NCBI GenBank assembly: GCA_964510065.1
Contig: CAZEAC010000026.1
Location: 1-59,156, forward strand
Direction: 5' to 3'
Length of the DNA stretch: 59,156 bases
Source of the DNA: CAZEAC01 sp964510065
GTDB taxonomy: Bacteria; Bdellovibrionota_C; UBA2361; CAIXSY01
The notes beneath the pieces are model-generated. The model saw only the letters and a list, made by a program, of their open reading frames with translations. It was not told where the DNA came from and ran no database searches. Each line of letters starts with the position of its first letter. The first letter of the stretch is position 1. Position numbers and translations under genes: made by a program. Shown here piece after piece: positions 23,199 to 31,741 of the stretch.

Positions 23199-24185
23199 AT
23201 GCAGCAGTACCAGCTTACTCGATTTAAGTGTCCTTTTGTCACCGGCGCCGCAGGGTTTATTGGAAGCTCGATGGTCGATAGGCTCCTCGCCCAGAATCTG
23301 GCTGTTGTAGGTTTCGATAATTATTCGACCGGACAGGAGCGTTTCTTAGAGAGCGCGCGCCTCAATCCAAAATTTAAGATGGTGCTCGGCGATACCCTCG
23401 ATAAAGACGCACTTCGCGACGCGATGTATGGCTGCGATGTGGTTTTTCATTTCGCGGCGAACGCTGATGTACGCTTTGGCACGAGCCACCCTCGGCGTGA
23501 CCTTGAGCAAAATACTGAGGCGACTTTTAACGTTCTCGAAGCAATGCGCGCAGTCGGAATTACAACAATCGCATTTTCATCGACTGGCTCTGTGTATGGA
23601 GAAGCGACAAAAATACCAACACCCGAGGATGCGCCTTTTCCGATTCAAACTTCGCTCTATGGGGCATCCAAGCTCGCAGGCGAGTCGCTCATATCGGCCT
23701 ACGCCGAGGGGTTCGGCTTCCAAGGCTACATCTTTCGCTTTGTTTCGATTCTCGGCGAACGATACACCCACGGACATGTGTTTGATTTTTATAAACAGCT
23801 TTTGCAAAACCCGCGTGAGCTAAAAGTGTTAGGCGACGGTACGCAGAAGAAGTCGTATCTCTATATCCAAGATTGTCTCAATGCGATCTTCACGGCTATT
23901 GAGAATTCGGACAAGAAAGTGAGCATTTTTAATCTTGGCACCGACGAGTATGTTGAAGTTAATGACTCGATAGGCTTTATCTGTGAGGCGCTTGGGGTAC
24001 AGCCGAAAAAGATCTACTCCGGCGGTCGGCAGGGATGGATCGGAGATAATCCCTTCATCTTCTTAGACTGCTCAAAGATAAAAAATCTTGGCTGGCGCGC
24101 GGAGAGCAGCATTCGTGACGGGGTACTAAAGACCGTTGAGTTTTTACGGGCGAATGAGTGGGTTTTGGAGGTGCGTGAACAATGA
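23199..24185 (+). CDS. NAD-dependent sugar-nucleotide epimerase/dehydratase (extended SDR)
   Basis: A 328-residue protein with the NAD-binding TGAAGFIGS motif (about residues 16-24), FHFAANADV, SSTGSVYG, and the catalytic YGASK, the set typical of UDP-glucose 4-epimerase-like enzymes. The C-terminus binds the sugar nucleotide. The first ~14 residues are not conserved in the family. It opens a run of overlapping sugar-nucleotide genes: the next gene begins at 24182, a 4-nt ATGA overlap. Exact substrate unknown; a UDP-hexose or UDP-hexuronate fits the dehydrogenase next door. Confidence 0.85.
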   Translation: MQQYQLTRFKCPFVTGAAGFIGSSMVDRLLAQNLAVVGFDNYSTGQERFLESARLNPKFKMVLGDTLDKDALRDAMYGCDVVFHFAANADVRFGTSHPRRDLEQNTEATFNVLEAMRAVGITTIAFSSTGSVYGEATKIPTPEDAPFPIQTSLYGASKLAGESLISAYAEGFGFQGYIFRFVSILGERYTHGHVFDFYKQLLQNPRELKVLGDGTQKKSYLYIQDCLNAIFTAIENSDKKVSIFNLGTDEYVEVNDSIGFICEALGVQPKKIYSGGRQGWIGDNPFIFLDCSKIKNLGWRAESSIRDGVLKTVEFLRANEWVLEVREQ

Positions 24186-25483
24186 AAGTTGCAGTTTGTG
24201 GCTTGTGGCATCTAGGATCGGTCACCGCGGCATGTGTGGCGAAGCATTTTCAAGTTTTTGGCTTCGATCCTTCCGCCGAGAATATCGAAAGTCTTTCACA
24301 GGCGAAGCCTGCCGTTGCCGAACCTGGACTTTCCGAGCTTATTCAGGAGGGGCTTGGCAAAAAATCGCTACACTTTAGCGCCGATCGTGAAACTGCGCTC
24401 AAAGCCGCTGATGTTGTATGGATTACCTTTGATACTCCGGTCAATGAGCAGGACGTCGCTGACGTTGAATATGTAAGCGCGGAGACACGCAAGCTTTTTC
24501 CATTTCTGCAAGATGGTGCAGTGGTGCTTGTCTCTTCACAGCTTCCCGTGGGCACTACGGCGCAGCTTGCTAATGATTTTAAAGTTTCTTGCCCTAAAAA
24601 GAGAGCCTCGTTTGCCTACTCACCTGAGAATCTGCGACTCGGGAAGGCGCTTGATGTGTTTCAGAATCCGGAGCGGATAGTTGTTGGTGTGCGAACTGAA
24701 GCTGATAGAAAAAAGCTTGAACCGCTTTTTGATCCATTCTGCAAACGAGTTGAATGGATGAACGTTGAGTCCGCCGAGATGGTGAAACATTCAATTAATG
24801 CATTTCTTGCGACCTCAGTTGGCTTCATAAACGAGATCGCAACGATCTGTGAAAAAGTCGGTGCCGACGCGAAAGAGGTTGAGCGAGGCTTGAAGTCAGA
24901 TCAAAGAATCGGAATTAAATCGTATCTTGGCGCCGGAGGAGCTTTCTCGGGAGGCACACTGGCTCGAGATATTACGTTTCTTTCTGATTTAGCGAAGCAA
25001 AGCGGGCTTGGAAGTTCAATTTTTGCGGCGGTTCGTGGAAGTAATAATGCGCACAAAGCCTGGGGCATTAAGAAGCTCGATCAGCTTTTATCCGGTTTGA
25101 AAGGGAAAAAAGTCGCGGTTTTGGGCCTTACTTACAAACCTGGAACAGATACACTTCGACGCTCGGCATCAGTCGAAACATGTAAACGCATTGTGGAGCT
25201 GGGTGGCGAGATTTTCGCCTACGATCCGGCGGTGAAGTCGCTGCCATCGGAGCTTCAGCAGTTAATAACGCTCAAGGCATCGGCCAAAGAAGCTTTGACT
25301 TGCTGCGACGCGCTTTATCTCGGAACCGAATGGCCCGAATTTAAGAATCTTGGCTGCGCGGATATAAAGACGGCGATGAGAAATCCGATTGTCGTCGATC
25401 AGAGCCGTTTCCTTGATGCGTCAATTCAAAGTGATGACCAGGTTGTTTATGCGGCGATCGGATTTTTGAGGGGGCACGAATGA
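24182..25483 (+). CDS. UDP-glucose/GDP-mannose dehydrogenase family protein
   Basis: A 433-residue protein with an N-terminal Rossmann motif GLWHLGSVTAACVA, VWITFDTPV, the block FAYSPENLRLGKALDVF, VKHSINAFLATSVGFINEIA with the conserved lysine, and the C-terminal LGLTYKPGTDTLRRSAS motif. The catalytic Cys expected in a GAGGxCxPxD-type motif is replaced: GAGGAFSGGTLARDI has Phe-Ser instead of Cys-Phe/Leu. That could change the chemistry to a single oxidation or another reaction. It overlaps both neighbours by 4 nt, so the genes are translationally coupled. Product likely a sugar acid or related nucleotide sugar. Confidence 0.8.
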   Translation: MKVAVCGLWHLGSVTAACVAKHFQVFGFDPSAENIESLSQAKPAVAEPGLSELIQEGLGKKSLHFSADRETALKAADVVWITFDTPVNEQDVADVEYVSAETRKLFPFLQDGAVVLVSSQLPVGTTAQLANDFKVSCPKKRASFAYSPENLRLGKALDVFQNPERIVVGVRTEADRKKLEPLFDPFCKRVEWMNVESAEMVKHSINAFLATSVGFINEIATICEKVGADAKEVERGLKSDQRIGIKSYLGAGGAFSGGTLARDITFLSDLAKQSGLGSSIFAAVRGSNNAHKAWGIKKLDQLLSGLKGKKVAVLGLTYKPGTDTLRRSASVETCKRIVELGGEIFAYDPAVKSLPSELQQLITLKASAKEALTCCDALYLGTEWPEFKNLGCADIKTAMRNPIVVDQSRFLDASIQSDDQVVYAAIGFLRGHE

Positions 25484-26376
25484 AGGAGAAAGAAAAGCTG
25501 CTCGCGGGTCGGGGAATAGTTATCACCGGAGCGAATCAGGGGCTCGGTCTAGCGATCGCTGAAGATTGCGTCGTTGAAGGTGCCGATCTGGTTATCTGTG
25601 CGAGAAACGGGGAGCTTCTCAAAGAGGTTGCCGAGGAGCTTCAGAAGCGCTGCGTCGGCGCGCAGAAGGTACGTTCGATTGTCGCTGATGTTTCAGTTGA
25701 AGCGGATGTAAAGGCGCTCTTTGATTGCGCGAGAAACGAGCTTCCAAATTTTACCGGCATCGTCAATAACGCCGGCGTGTATGGGCCGAAGGGTGCAACC
25801 GAAGAGGTGAACCTTGATGAATGGCGGAAGGCCATTGAGATCAATCTTCTTGGAACCGTTATCCCGTGTCGCTTTGCATTATCGGAATTCAAAAAGGGAT
25901 CGAGTCCCACGAACCCCAAAAAAATCGTGAATCTCTCGGGTGGTGGTGCAACCGCGCCGCTTCCAAACATTAGTGCCTATGCCGCGTCGAAGGCTGCGGT
26001 TGTGCGCTTCACAGAGACGATTGCTGAGGAAAACCGAACGCACGGTATCGATATAAATGCCATCGCGCCTGGTGCGCTTAACACAAGGCTTTTGGATGAG
26101 GTAATTGCCGCGGGCCCTGATAAAGTTGGCGCGAAGTTCCATGAGAGAGCGCTCGCCCAGAAAAAAGATGGCGGAGCGCCGTTGGAGACTGGGGCGAAGC
26201 TCTGTACGTTCCTTCTTTCAAAGCAGAGTGACGGAATTACCGGAAAATTGATAAGCGCTATCTGGGATCCCTGGGAGCGTTTCGGTGTTCATCGCGAAGA
26301 GCTGAACCGCACCGACATTTACACGCTTCGGCGCATTGTACCGCGCGAGCGGGGTTTTTCTTGGGGCGAAAGATGA
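25480..26376 (+). CDS. Short-chain dehydrogenase/reductase
   Basis: A 298-residue classical SDR: TGANQGLG cofactor motif (about residues 16-23), NNAG (about 93-96), IVNLSGGGA with the catalytic Ser, and YAASK (Tyr and Lys). The last 60 residues, with an IWDPWERF block, are longer than in small SDRs. It overlaps the dehydrogenase before it and the Gfo/Idh gene after it by 4 nt each. It probably reduces a keto group of a nucleotide sugar in this pathway. Substrate unknown. Confidence 0.85.
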   Translation: MKEKEKLLAGRGIVITGANQGLGLAIAEDCVVEGADLVICARNGELLKEVAEELQKRCVGAQKVRSIVADVSVEADVKALFDCARNELPNFTGIVNNAGVYGPKGATEEVNLDEWRKAIEINLLGTVIPCRFALSEFKKGSSPTNPKKIVNLSGGGATAPLPNISAYAASKAAVVRFTETIAEENRTHGIDINAIAPGALNTRLLDEVIAAGPDKVGAKFHERALAQKKDGGAPLETGAKLCTFLLSKQSDGITGKLISAIWDPWERFGVHREELNRTDIYTLRRIVPRERGFSWGER

Positions 26377-27338
26377 AAGTTGCAATTATTGGTTGTGGAT
26401 TGATCGGCCAGAAGCGGCTTCGAGCGCTCGATTCCAGGCATGAACTTGTCGGTGTTTTCGATACTGCCGTTGAGCGCGCGCGAGGATTAGCTGCGCAGAG
26501 AAAGGAGGCGCGTGTATTTGCAGGCTGGCGAGAGGCGGTATCCGATAAGGATGTCGAGGCAGTAATTGTTGCAACAACGAATAACGTACTTGCTGAGATT
26601 ACCTATGCAGCGTGCACTGCCGGAAAGAATGTGCTGGTTGAGAAGCCTGCTGCAAGGAAGCCATCGGAGCTTGAAGAGGTAATTCAGATCGCCGCAGAAA
26701 AGAACGTTACCGTACAGGTCGGCTTTAATCATCGTTTTCATCCGGCGCTTTGGAAAGCTAAGGAAATCGTCGATTCTGGGGCGCTCGGCGAATTGATGTT
26801 TATCCGCGGGCGTTATGGGCAGGGCGGTCGTGTTGGCTACGAGAAGGAGTGGCGCGCAAATCCGGAGATTGCTGGTGGTGGCGAGCTTCTCGATCAGGGC
26901 TGCCATTTGATTGATCTTTCTCGTTGGTTCTTGGGTGAGTTTACCAAGGTCGATGGGCATGTCGCGACCTATTTCTGGAACATGCCGGTCGAAGATAATG
27001 GATTTTTGAGTCTTCGCACAGAAAAGGGGCAAACTGCATGGCTTCACGCAAGCTGCACCGAGTGGAAAAACATGTTTTCGTTCGAGATTTACGGGAAGCA
27101 TGGCAAGCTGGCGATTGATGGACTTGGCGGAAGTTACGGTGTCGAGCGACTAGCGTATTACAAAATGTTGCCGCAAATGGGCCCTCCAGAAACCACAATT
27201 TATGAATACCCAGGCGAAGATACCTCTTGGAAGCTCGAGTTTGAGGCCTTTGAGAAAGCGGTGGCGCAAAACATGCCGGCGCTTGCCGGATTAAACGACG
27301 CGCTGGCAGCCCTAAAAATCATCCATCAGTTATATTAA
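26373..27338 (+). CDS. Gfo/Idh/MocA-family oxidoreductase
   Basis: A 321-residue protein from ATG 26373 (ATGA overlap with the SDR gene). It has an N-terminal Rossmann motif VAIIGCGLIGQKR, EKPAARKPSELE (the conserved EKP), VGFNHRFHP and GGGELLDQGCHLIDL, where the H is the usual catalytic residue. These enzymes oxidise or reduce sugars with NAD(P). It ends directly at the left inverted repeat of the transposon (27338), whose first bases follow or form its TAA stop; the gene looks complete (LAALKIIHQLY). The operon probably continued into hddA before that insertion. Confidence 0.85.
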   Translation: MKVAIIGCGLIGQKRLRALDSRHELVGVFDTAVERARGLAAQRKEARVFAGWREAVSDKDVEAVIVATTNNVLAEITYAACTAGKNVLVEKPAARKPSELEEVIQIAAEKNVTVQVGFNHRFHPALWKAKEIVDSGALGELMFIRGRYGQGGRVGYEKEWRANPEIAGGGELLDQGCHLIDLSRWFLGEFTKVDGHVATYFWNMPVEDNGFLSLRTEKGQTAWLHASCTEWKNMFSFEIYGKHGKLAIDGLGGSYGVERLAYYKMLPQMGPPETTIYEYPGEDTSWKLEFEAFEKAVAQNMPALAGLNDALAALKIIHQLY

Positions 27339-27370
27339 AACCCGTGACGGTCCCACATGTCCCTACTTTT
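27338..27370 (+). repeat. Left inverted repeat of the Y1 element
   Basis: 33 bp starting AAACCCGTGACGG, exact reverse complement of 28081-28113. It may end transcription from the upstream gene, whose stop codon it touches. Confidence 0.9.
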
Positions 27371-28040
27371 CCGACTTTTTGGGCCGGCCATTAGGCCTTG
27401 GAAGGATGCGCCTTCCAATTTTTTCCTCAAGGTTCATAACGAAGTGTTCGCTGCCGCATGGCAGATCGCATAGCGTCTTTGATCGGAGTGTCTTAACTCG
27501 ACCTTCAGGCTCGCCTTCTTTTAGCCATGATTCCCAGTTCTTGCGCTGGCTTAACATGTCATTTAGGCTTTTGTTCTTCGTAAGCAATGAATCGGGCTGC
27601 AGATTGCAGTGTGCCTTGGCGCTAGACCAGCGATATTCCGGGGCACTTGCTACGATTCCTGCTTTGACAGGGTTAAGTTCGATATAGCGGATAGTCGTCC
27701 ACAGATAGTCATTGTCTAGGGCTGCGGAATAAAATCGTTGCTGCCAGAGGTGACCGGTCCATCCTCTTTGTGCATTCACTAAAGCTGCGTAACGAGTGTG
27801 TGTGGCGCGCAACGTTTCCGCTAATGATTTTGCATCTTCGGGGACTAAGCAGTGATGAACATGGTTTAACATTAGGCAGTAAGCCAGAACTTCGGTGGAA
27901 TATCTTTGGGCGTAATTCTTCAACAGATCTAGATAGATGAGCATGTCTTCATCCTTGAAGAAGACTTGGCCACGGCGGCTTCCACGCTGCGTAACATGAT
28001 GCGGGACGCCTGGTATGACGATTCGCGCTTTTCTTGGCAC
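27363..28040 (-). CDS. REP-associated tyrosine transposase (Y1, IS200-like)
   Basis: About 225 residues from GTG 28040 (PRKARIVIPGVPHHVTQRG, the usual family start); a longer frame runs to 28094 into the inverted repeat. Family motifs are clear: the HUH pair in CLMLNHVHHCLVP, GHLWQQRFYSAALDND, and IRYIELNPVKAGIV with the usual WSSAKAH. Y1_Tnp enzymes cut single-stranded DNA with one tyrosine. The end reaches into the left inverted repeat. Length is normal for the family, so it may be active. No clear ribosome binding site precedes the GTG. Confidence 0.85.
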   Translation of the reverse strand: MPRKARIVIPGVPHHVTQRGSRRGQVFFKDEDMLIYLDLLKNYAQRYSTEVLAYCLMLNHVHHCLVPEDAKSLAETLRATHTRYAALVNAQRGWTGHLWQQRFYSAALDNDYLWTTIRYIELNPVKAGIVASAPEYRWSSAKAHCNLQPDSLLTKNKSLNDMLSQRKNWESWLKEGEPEGRVKTLRSKTLCDLPCGSEHFVMNLEEKIGRRILPRPNGRPKKSEK

Positions 28041-28080
28041 GTTGATATATTCGTAAAATTTCGACGAAAGTTTCCCTAAA

Positions 28081-28113
28081 AAAAGTAGGGACATGTGGGA
28101 CCGTCACGGGTTT
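28081..28113 (-). repeat. Right inverted repeat of the Y1 element
   Basis: 33 bp, exact reverse complement of 27338-27370. It lies 45 nt before the hddA start codon at 28158, so any promoter for the heptose genes would have to be in the last 44 bp or in the element. Confidence 0.9.
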
Positions 28114-28157
28114 CTTGAATTTACTTTGGCGGGCCGCTAGGATAGAGGAGTTACGTT

Positions 28158-29135
28158 ATGATTATCACTCGAAGTCCATTACGTATCTCGCTTGGCGGAG
28201 GTGGAACCGATTTACCCTCCTATTATGAACAGTACGGCGGCTTTCTTGTCGCTGCAGCGATAGATAAATATGTTTACATCACCGTCCATGAGACCTTCAT
28301 TGACGAACTAATTGTCAAGTACTCGCAGTTAGAGCGGGTCGCGTCCATCGAAGAGATAAAACATCCAATCGTTCGCGAGGCGCTCAAGATGGTTGGTGTG
28401 AATAACGTAAATATCGAACTGACAAGCATGGCCGATATTCCATCGGGTACTGGGCTTGGATCTTCAGGAAGTTTTACCACAGCGCTTTTGAAAGCATTGC
28501 ATGCGTATAAGAAAAATCTCGTGCACCCCTCCGAGCTTGCGCAGCAGGCCTGCGAGATCGAGATAGAAAAGTTAGGAGAGCCAATTGGTAAACAGGACCA
28601 GTATATTGCTGCATATGGCGGGATAACCTGTTTCGACTTTAGAAGGGATGGTTCCGTTCAGGCTTGGCCGCTGAAGCTTTCCGAGGAAACGCTTCATAAC
28701 CTCGAGGACAATCTCATGCTGTTTTTTGTAGGTTATACCCGCTCGGCATCTTCGATTCTTAAAGATCAGGACTCGAAGAGCAAAGATAGCAACAAGGAGA
28801 TGATCGATAACCTCCACTTCACTAAAGAACTTGGCGTAAAAAGCAAACTTTCGCTTGAAGAGGGTAACATTCAGCAGTTCGGCGAACTAATGCATACTCA
28901 TTGGGAGCACAAACGTCGGCGCAGCCAGGGAATGTCAAATCCGCAAATTGATAATTGGTATCAGCTCGCCCGGAAAAATGGGGCAATAGGTGGAAAGCTG
29001 GTTGGCGCTGGAGGCGGTGGCTTCCTTATGTTCTGCGCCGATGAGCCGCGAAAGCTACGCCGTGCGATGACAGAAGCCGGACTTCGCGAAGTTCGTTTCC
29101 GATTTGATTTCGAGGGCACCAAGATTGTCGGCTAA
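28158..29135 (+). CDS. hddA: D-glycero-alpha-D-manno-heptose 7-phosphate kinase
   Basis: A 325-residue GHMP kinase: TRSPLRISLGGGGTDLPSYY at the start, the phosphate loop IPSGTGLGSSGSF (about residues 94-106), and the C-terminal GKLVGAGGGGFLMF. The N-terminal signature is characteristic of HddA and related sugar kinases. HddA phosphorylates heptose 7-phosphate at C1, a step toward GDP-heptose for S-layer, capsule or O-antigen glycans. A good AGGAG lies before ATG 28158. It is first in a run of five heptose genes just after the Y1 element. Confidence 0.88.
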   Translation: MIITRSPLRISLGGGGTDLPSYYEQYGGFLVAAAIDKYVYITVHETFIDELIVKYSQLERVASIEEIKHPIVREALKMVGVNNVNIELTSMADIPSGTGLGSSGSFTTALLKALHAYKKNLVHPSELAQQACEIEIEKLGEPIGKQDQYIAAYGGITCFDFRRDGSVQAWPLKLSEETLHNLEDNLMLFFVGYTRSASSILKDQDSKSKDSNKEMIDNLHFTKELGVKSKLSLEEGNIQQFGELMHTHWEHKRRRSQGMSNPQIDNWYQLARKNGAIGGKLVGAGGGGFLMFCADEPRKLRRAMTEAGLREVRFRFDFEGTKIVG

Positions 29136-29149
29136 CCTGGGGAGGTGAA

Positions 29150-29878
29150 GTGACACTACCAATTGCAATTCTTGCCGGCGGGCTTGCGACCAGGATGCGA
29201 CCGCATACCGAACACATTCCGAAGAGCCTTCTTCCCGTTGCCGGTGAGCCTTTTATCTTCCATCAGCTGAGGCTTCTGCGTTTGCACGGAATCGGCAAAG
29301 TCGTTCTCTGCGTGGGGTATCTCGGCGAAAAAATTCAAGAGGTCGTAGAAGATGGCGCGCGATTTGGACTGGAAGTGCACTACAGTTTTGATGGCGAGAA
29401 GCTCTTGGGTACGGGTGGAGCGCTTTTCCGGGCGCTCCCGCAGCTTGGCCAGGAATTCATGGTGCTGTACGGTGATTCTTATCTCCAGATAGATTACCAA
29501 GCGGTGGCTCAGGCCTATCGAACCTCGGGGAAGCCGGCGCTAATGACTGTGCTAAAAAATGAGGGCCGATGGGATGCCAGTAATGTGCACTTTGAACCGG
29601 GCAAGCAGCTTGTGTATGATAAGAAAAATCCGAAACCGGAAATGCGCTATGTTGATTATGGTCTAAGCGTTTTCTCAGATACGCTTTTTGTGAAGCGTAC
29701 GAGTGGCGAAGCCTGGGATCTCTCGGATTTCCTCAGCGAGCTTTCAAAAGATAATCGGCTCGCAGGTTATGAAGTATTAGATCGATTTTATGAGATCGGT
29801 TCTCCTCGTGGACTTGAAGAGACCGATATGATGTTGCGTAAACGGATGGAGAGTAGCTATGACCAGCTTTGCCGATGA
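29150..29878 (+). CDS. hddC: Heptose 1-phosphate nucleotidyltransferase (HddC-like)
   Basis: A 242-residue sugar-1-phosphate nucleotidyltransferase, GTG start after GGAGGTGAA. The N-terminus LAGGLATRMRPHTEHIPKSLLPVAGEPF is the NTP-transferase signature, with the VLYGDSYLQ acidic metal site further on. Given hddA before it and gmhA- and gmhB-like genes after it, it likely makes GDP- or another NDP-D-glycero-D-manno-heptose. Base specificity cannot be read from sequence. It overlaps the next gene by 20 nt. Confidence 0.8.
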   Translation: MTLPIAILAGGLATRMRPHTEHIPKSLLPVAGEPFIFHQLRLLRLHGIGKVVLCVGYLGEKIQEVVEDGARFGLEVHYSFDGEKLLGTGGALFRALPQLGQEFMVLYGDSYLQIDYQAVAQAYRTSGKPALMTVLKNEGRWDASNVHFEPGKQLVYDKKNPKPEMRYVDYGLSVFSDTLFVKRTSGEAWDLSDFLSELSKDNRLAGYEVLDRFYEIGSPRGLEETDMMLRKRMESSYDQLCR

Positions 29879-30461
29879 GTTTCTTGCAGAAGCGATCGAA
29901 ATAATTAAGAAAATAGATCGGACTCAGATCGAAAAGATGGCGGCGCTTTTAGCCGAAGTTCGCTCGAGTGGTGGACGGCTTTTTATTTTGGGAGTCGGCG
30001 GCGGCGCCGGCCATGCCGGTCATGCGGTGAATGATTTTCGAAAAATTGTTGGTATTGAGGCATATGCGCCTACAGACAATGTGTCCGAACTTACCGCCCG
30101 AGTTAATGACGAAGGCTGGGAGACTGTATTTGCGACCTGGCTTAAAACCAGCCGCTTAAAGAAGTCCGATGCGCTGTTGGTATTCTCGGTCGGCGGTGGA
30201 AGTCTCGAGAAGAATATCAGCCCGAATCTTGTGCGCGCGCTGCAGTTGGCTAAGGAGGTCGGCGCGACAATTATCGGAGTAGTTGGCCGAGATGGTGGCT
30301 ATACCGCGACTGTTGCCGATGCGTGCGTAATAGTACCGACGGTCAACAAAGATTCAATCACTCCGCACACAGAGGCGTTCCAGGCTGTGGTATGGCATCT
30401 CTTGGTTTCGCATCCTGCGCTAAAGGCCGTGCAGACAAAGTGGGAATCTGCGGTCAAATGA
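29859..30461 (+). CDS. gmhA: SIS-domain phosphoheptose isomerase (GmhA-like)
   Basis: A 200-residue SIS-domain protein. GGRLFILGVGGGAGHAGHAVNDF is the sugar-phosphate loop, and LVFSVGGGSLEKNISPNLVRALQLAKEVGATIIGVVG the second SIS block. GmhA turns sedoheptulose 7-phosphate into D-glycero-D-manno-heptose 7-phosphate. The GmhA loop usually reads GNGGSAxDAQH; here Gly-Gly-Gly-Ala-Gly-His replaces it, so it is a divergent isomerase. It overlaps both neighbours and is clearly cotranscribed. Confidence 0.75.
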   Translation: MTSFADEFLAEAIEIIKKIDRTQIEKMAALLAEVRSSGGRLFILGVGGGAGHAGHAVNDFRKIVGIEAYAPTDNVSELTARVNDEGWETVFATWLKTSRLKKSDALLVFSVGGGSLEKNISPNLVRALQLAKEVGATIIGVVGRDGGYTATVADACVIVPTVNKDSITPHTEAFQAVVWHLLVSHPALKAVQTKWESAVK

Positions 30462-31003
30462 GGAAGGCGTGCCGCGCGGTATTTTTGGACCGTGACGGGG
30501 TGCTCAATGAGGCAATCGTACGAAACGGGCGGCCGCATCCGCCGGATAACTTAGAACAGCTCCGAGTATTTGAAGATGCGACGTCAGCGTGCGCGCGACT
30601 TAAAGAGCATGGCTTTGTGTTGGCGGTGGTGACCAATCAACCCGATGTCGCCCGGGGCACGCAGCGCCGAGAAGTCGTCGAGGCAATTAATCGTAAGATT
30701 TCAGAGACGGTTGACGTTGACGAGTTCTTTGTCTGTTACCACGATAATAAGGATGGTTGCCGTTGCCGAAAGCCGGGGACCGGCCTTCTTGAGCAGGCGG
30801 CGGCAAAGTTCAATATTAATCTACAACGCAGCTTTATGGTCGGTGACCGTTGGCGTGATGTCGAGTGCGGACGAAGCGCGGGGTGTCGAACTGTCTTTAT
30901 TGATTGGAGAAGTCGCGGCTACACCGAAGCGCTCACCGTACAGCCTGATTACATCGCACGGTCACTTCTTGAATCTACAGAGTGGATTTTGAGCAGGGAG
31001 TGA
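30458..31003 (+). CDS. gmhB: D-glycero-D-manno-heptose 1,7-bisphosphate phosphatase (GmhB-like HAD)
   Basis: A 181-residue HAD phosphatase from ATG 30458 (ATGA overlap with the isomerase stop); a longer frame upstream lies inside that gene and is rejected. Motifs: FLDRDGVLNE (nucleophile Asp), VTNQPDVARG, the Zn-loop-like CYHDNKDGCRCRKPGTGLL, and MVGDRWRDVECG. GmhB removes the C7 phosphate from heptose 1,7-bisphosphate, between the HddA and HddC steps. The set hddA, hddC, gmhA, gmhB is the full GDP-heptose branch. Confidence 0.88.
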   Translation: MRKACRAVFLDRDGVLNEAIVRNGRPHPPDNLEQLRVFEDATSACARLKEHGFVLAVVTNQPDVARGTQRREVVEAINRKISETVDVDEFFVCYHDNKDGCRCRKPGTGLLEQAAAKFNINLQRSFMVGDRWRDVECGRSAGCRTVFIDWRSRGYTEALTVQPDYIARSLLESTEWILSRE

Positions 31004-31018
31004 GGTAAAAACAGAGTT

Positions 31019-31738
31019 ATGAGTAACAATTTGTCCAACCTTAAAGTAAAAATCTTCGGTGATGGCGCTGATAAGTCCGGTATTCTCGAACTGTATCGAA
31101 ATCCTCTGATTAAAGGATTTACCACTAATCCGACCCTTGTACGAAAAGCAGGAATCACCGACTACACCGCGTTCGCGCGGGAGATTTTGAAGCTGGTCCC
31201 GGATCGGCCGATTTCTTTTGAGGTGTTTGACGACAATTTTGATCAAATGGAGCGCCAGGCAAACATAATCGCCGACTGGGGCGAGAATGTGTATGTAAAG
31301 ATCCCCGTCACTAATACTAAGCAGGAATCCGCCGCGAAGCTCATCAAAAAGCTCGCAAAGGCGAAGGTGAAGCAGAATGTTACTGCGCTTATGACTCTCG
31401 ACCAGGTAAAGACCGTGACCGAAGCGCTGAGCGGTGGGCCCTCAAGCTATGTCTCAGTATTCGCAGGGCGTATTGCCGATACTGGAGTCGATCCGCTGCC
31501 GCTCATGGCCGAAGCGGTGTCGATAATGAAATCTGAAAAGCAGCTTGAATTAATCTGGGCAAGCCCGCGCGAGCTTTTAAATATTATGCATGCCGATACT
31601 ATCGGATGTCACATTATTACGGTGACTCACGATATTTTGAAGAAGCTCTCGCTCGTTGGGAAATCACTCGACGAGTACTCACTTGAGACGGTCAAGATGT
31701 TTTATGACGACGCCTGTAAAGCCGGCTTCACCCTATAG
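31019..31738 (+). CDS. tal: Transaldolase-family protein
   Basis: A 239-residue transaldolase-like (fructose-6-phosphate aldolase/TalC class) barrel: IFGDGADKSGILELY, KGFTTNPTLVRKAG, VYVKIPVTN with the Schiff-base Lys, NVTALMTLDQV, and SVFAGRIADTG. Transaldolases shuttle C3 units in the pentose phosphate pathway and can provide sedoheptulose 7-phosphate, the substrate of GmhA. Its place at the end of the heptose operon (15 nt after gmhB) suggests that role here. No clear terminator follows. Confidence 0.85.
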   Translation: MSNNLSNLKVKIFGDGADKSGILELYRNPLIKGFTTNPTLVRKAGITDYTAFAREILKLVPDRPISFEVFDDNFDQMERQANIIADWGENVYVKIPVTNTKQESAAKLIKKLAKAKVKQNVTALMTLDQVKTVTEALSGGPSSYVSVFAGRIADTGVDPLPLMAEAVSIMKSEKQLELIWASPRELLNIMHADTIGCHIITVTHDILKKLSLVGKSLDEYSLETVKMFYDDACKAGFTL

Positions 31739-31741
31739 AAG

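Larger units (their letters stand above)
27338..28113 (-). mobile_element. 776-bp Y1-transposase element with perfect 33-bp inverted ends
   Basis: The left end (27338-27370) and right end (28081-28113) are exact reverse complements over 33 bp, beginning AAACCCGTGACGGTCCCACA. One transposase gene lies inside on the minus strand. The element sits exactly between two genes that read in the same direction and belong to one pathway. Perfect ends suggest recent insertion or strong selection. I see no obvious target-site duplication beside the ends. Confidence 0.85.
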
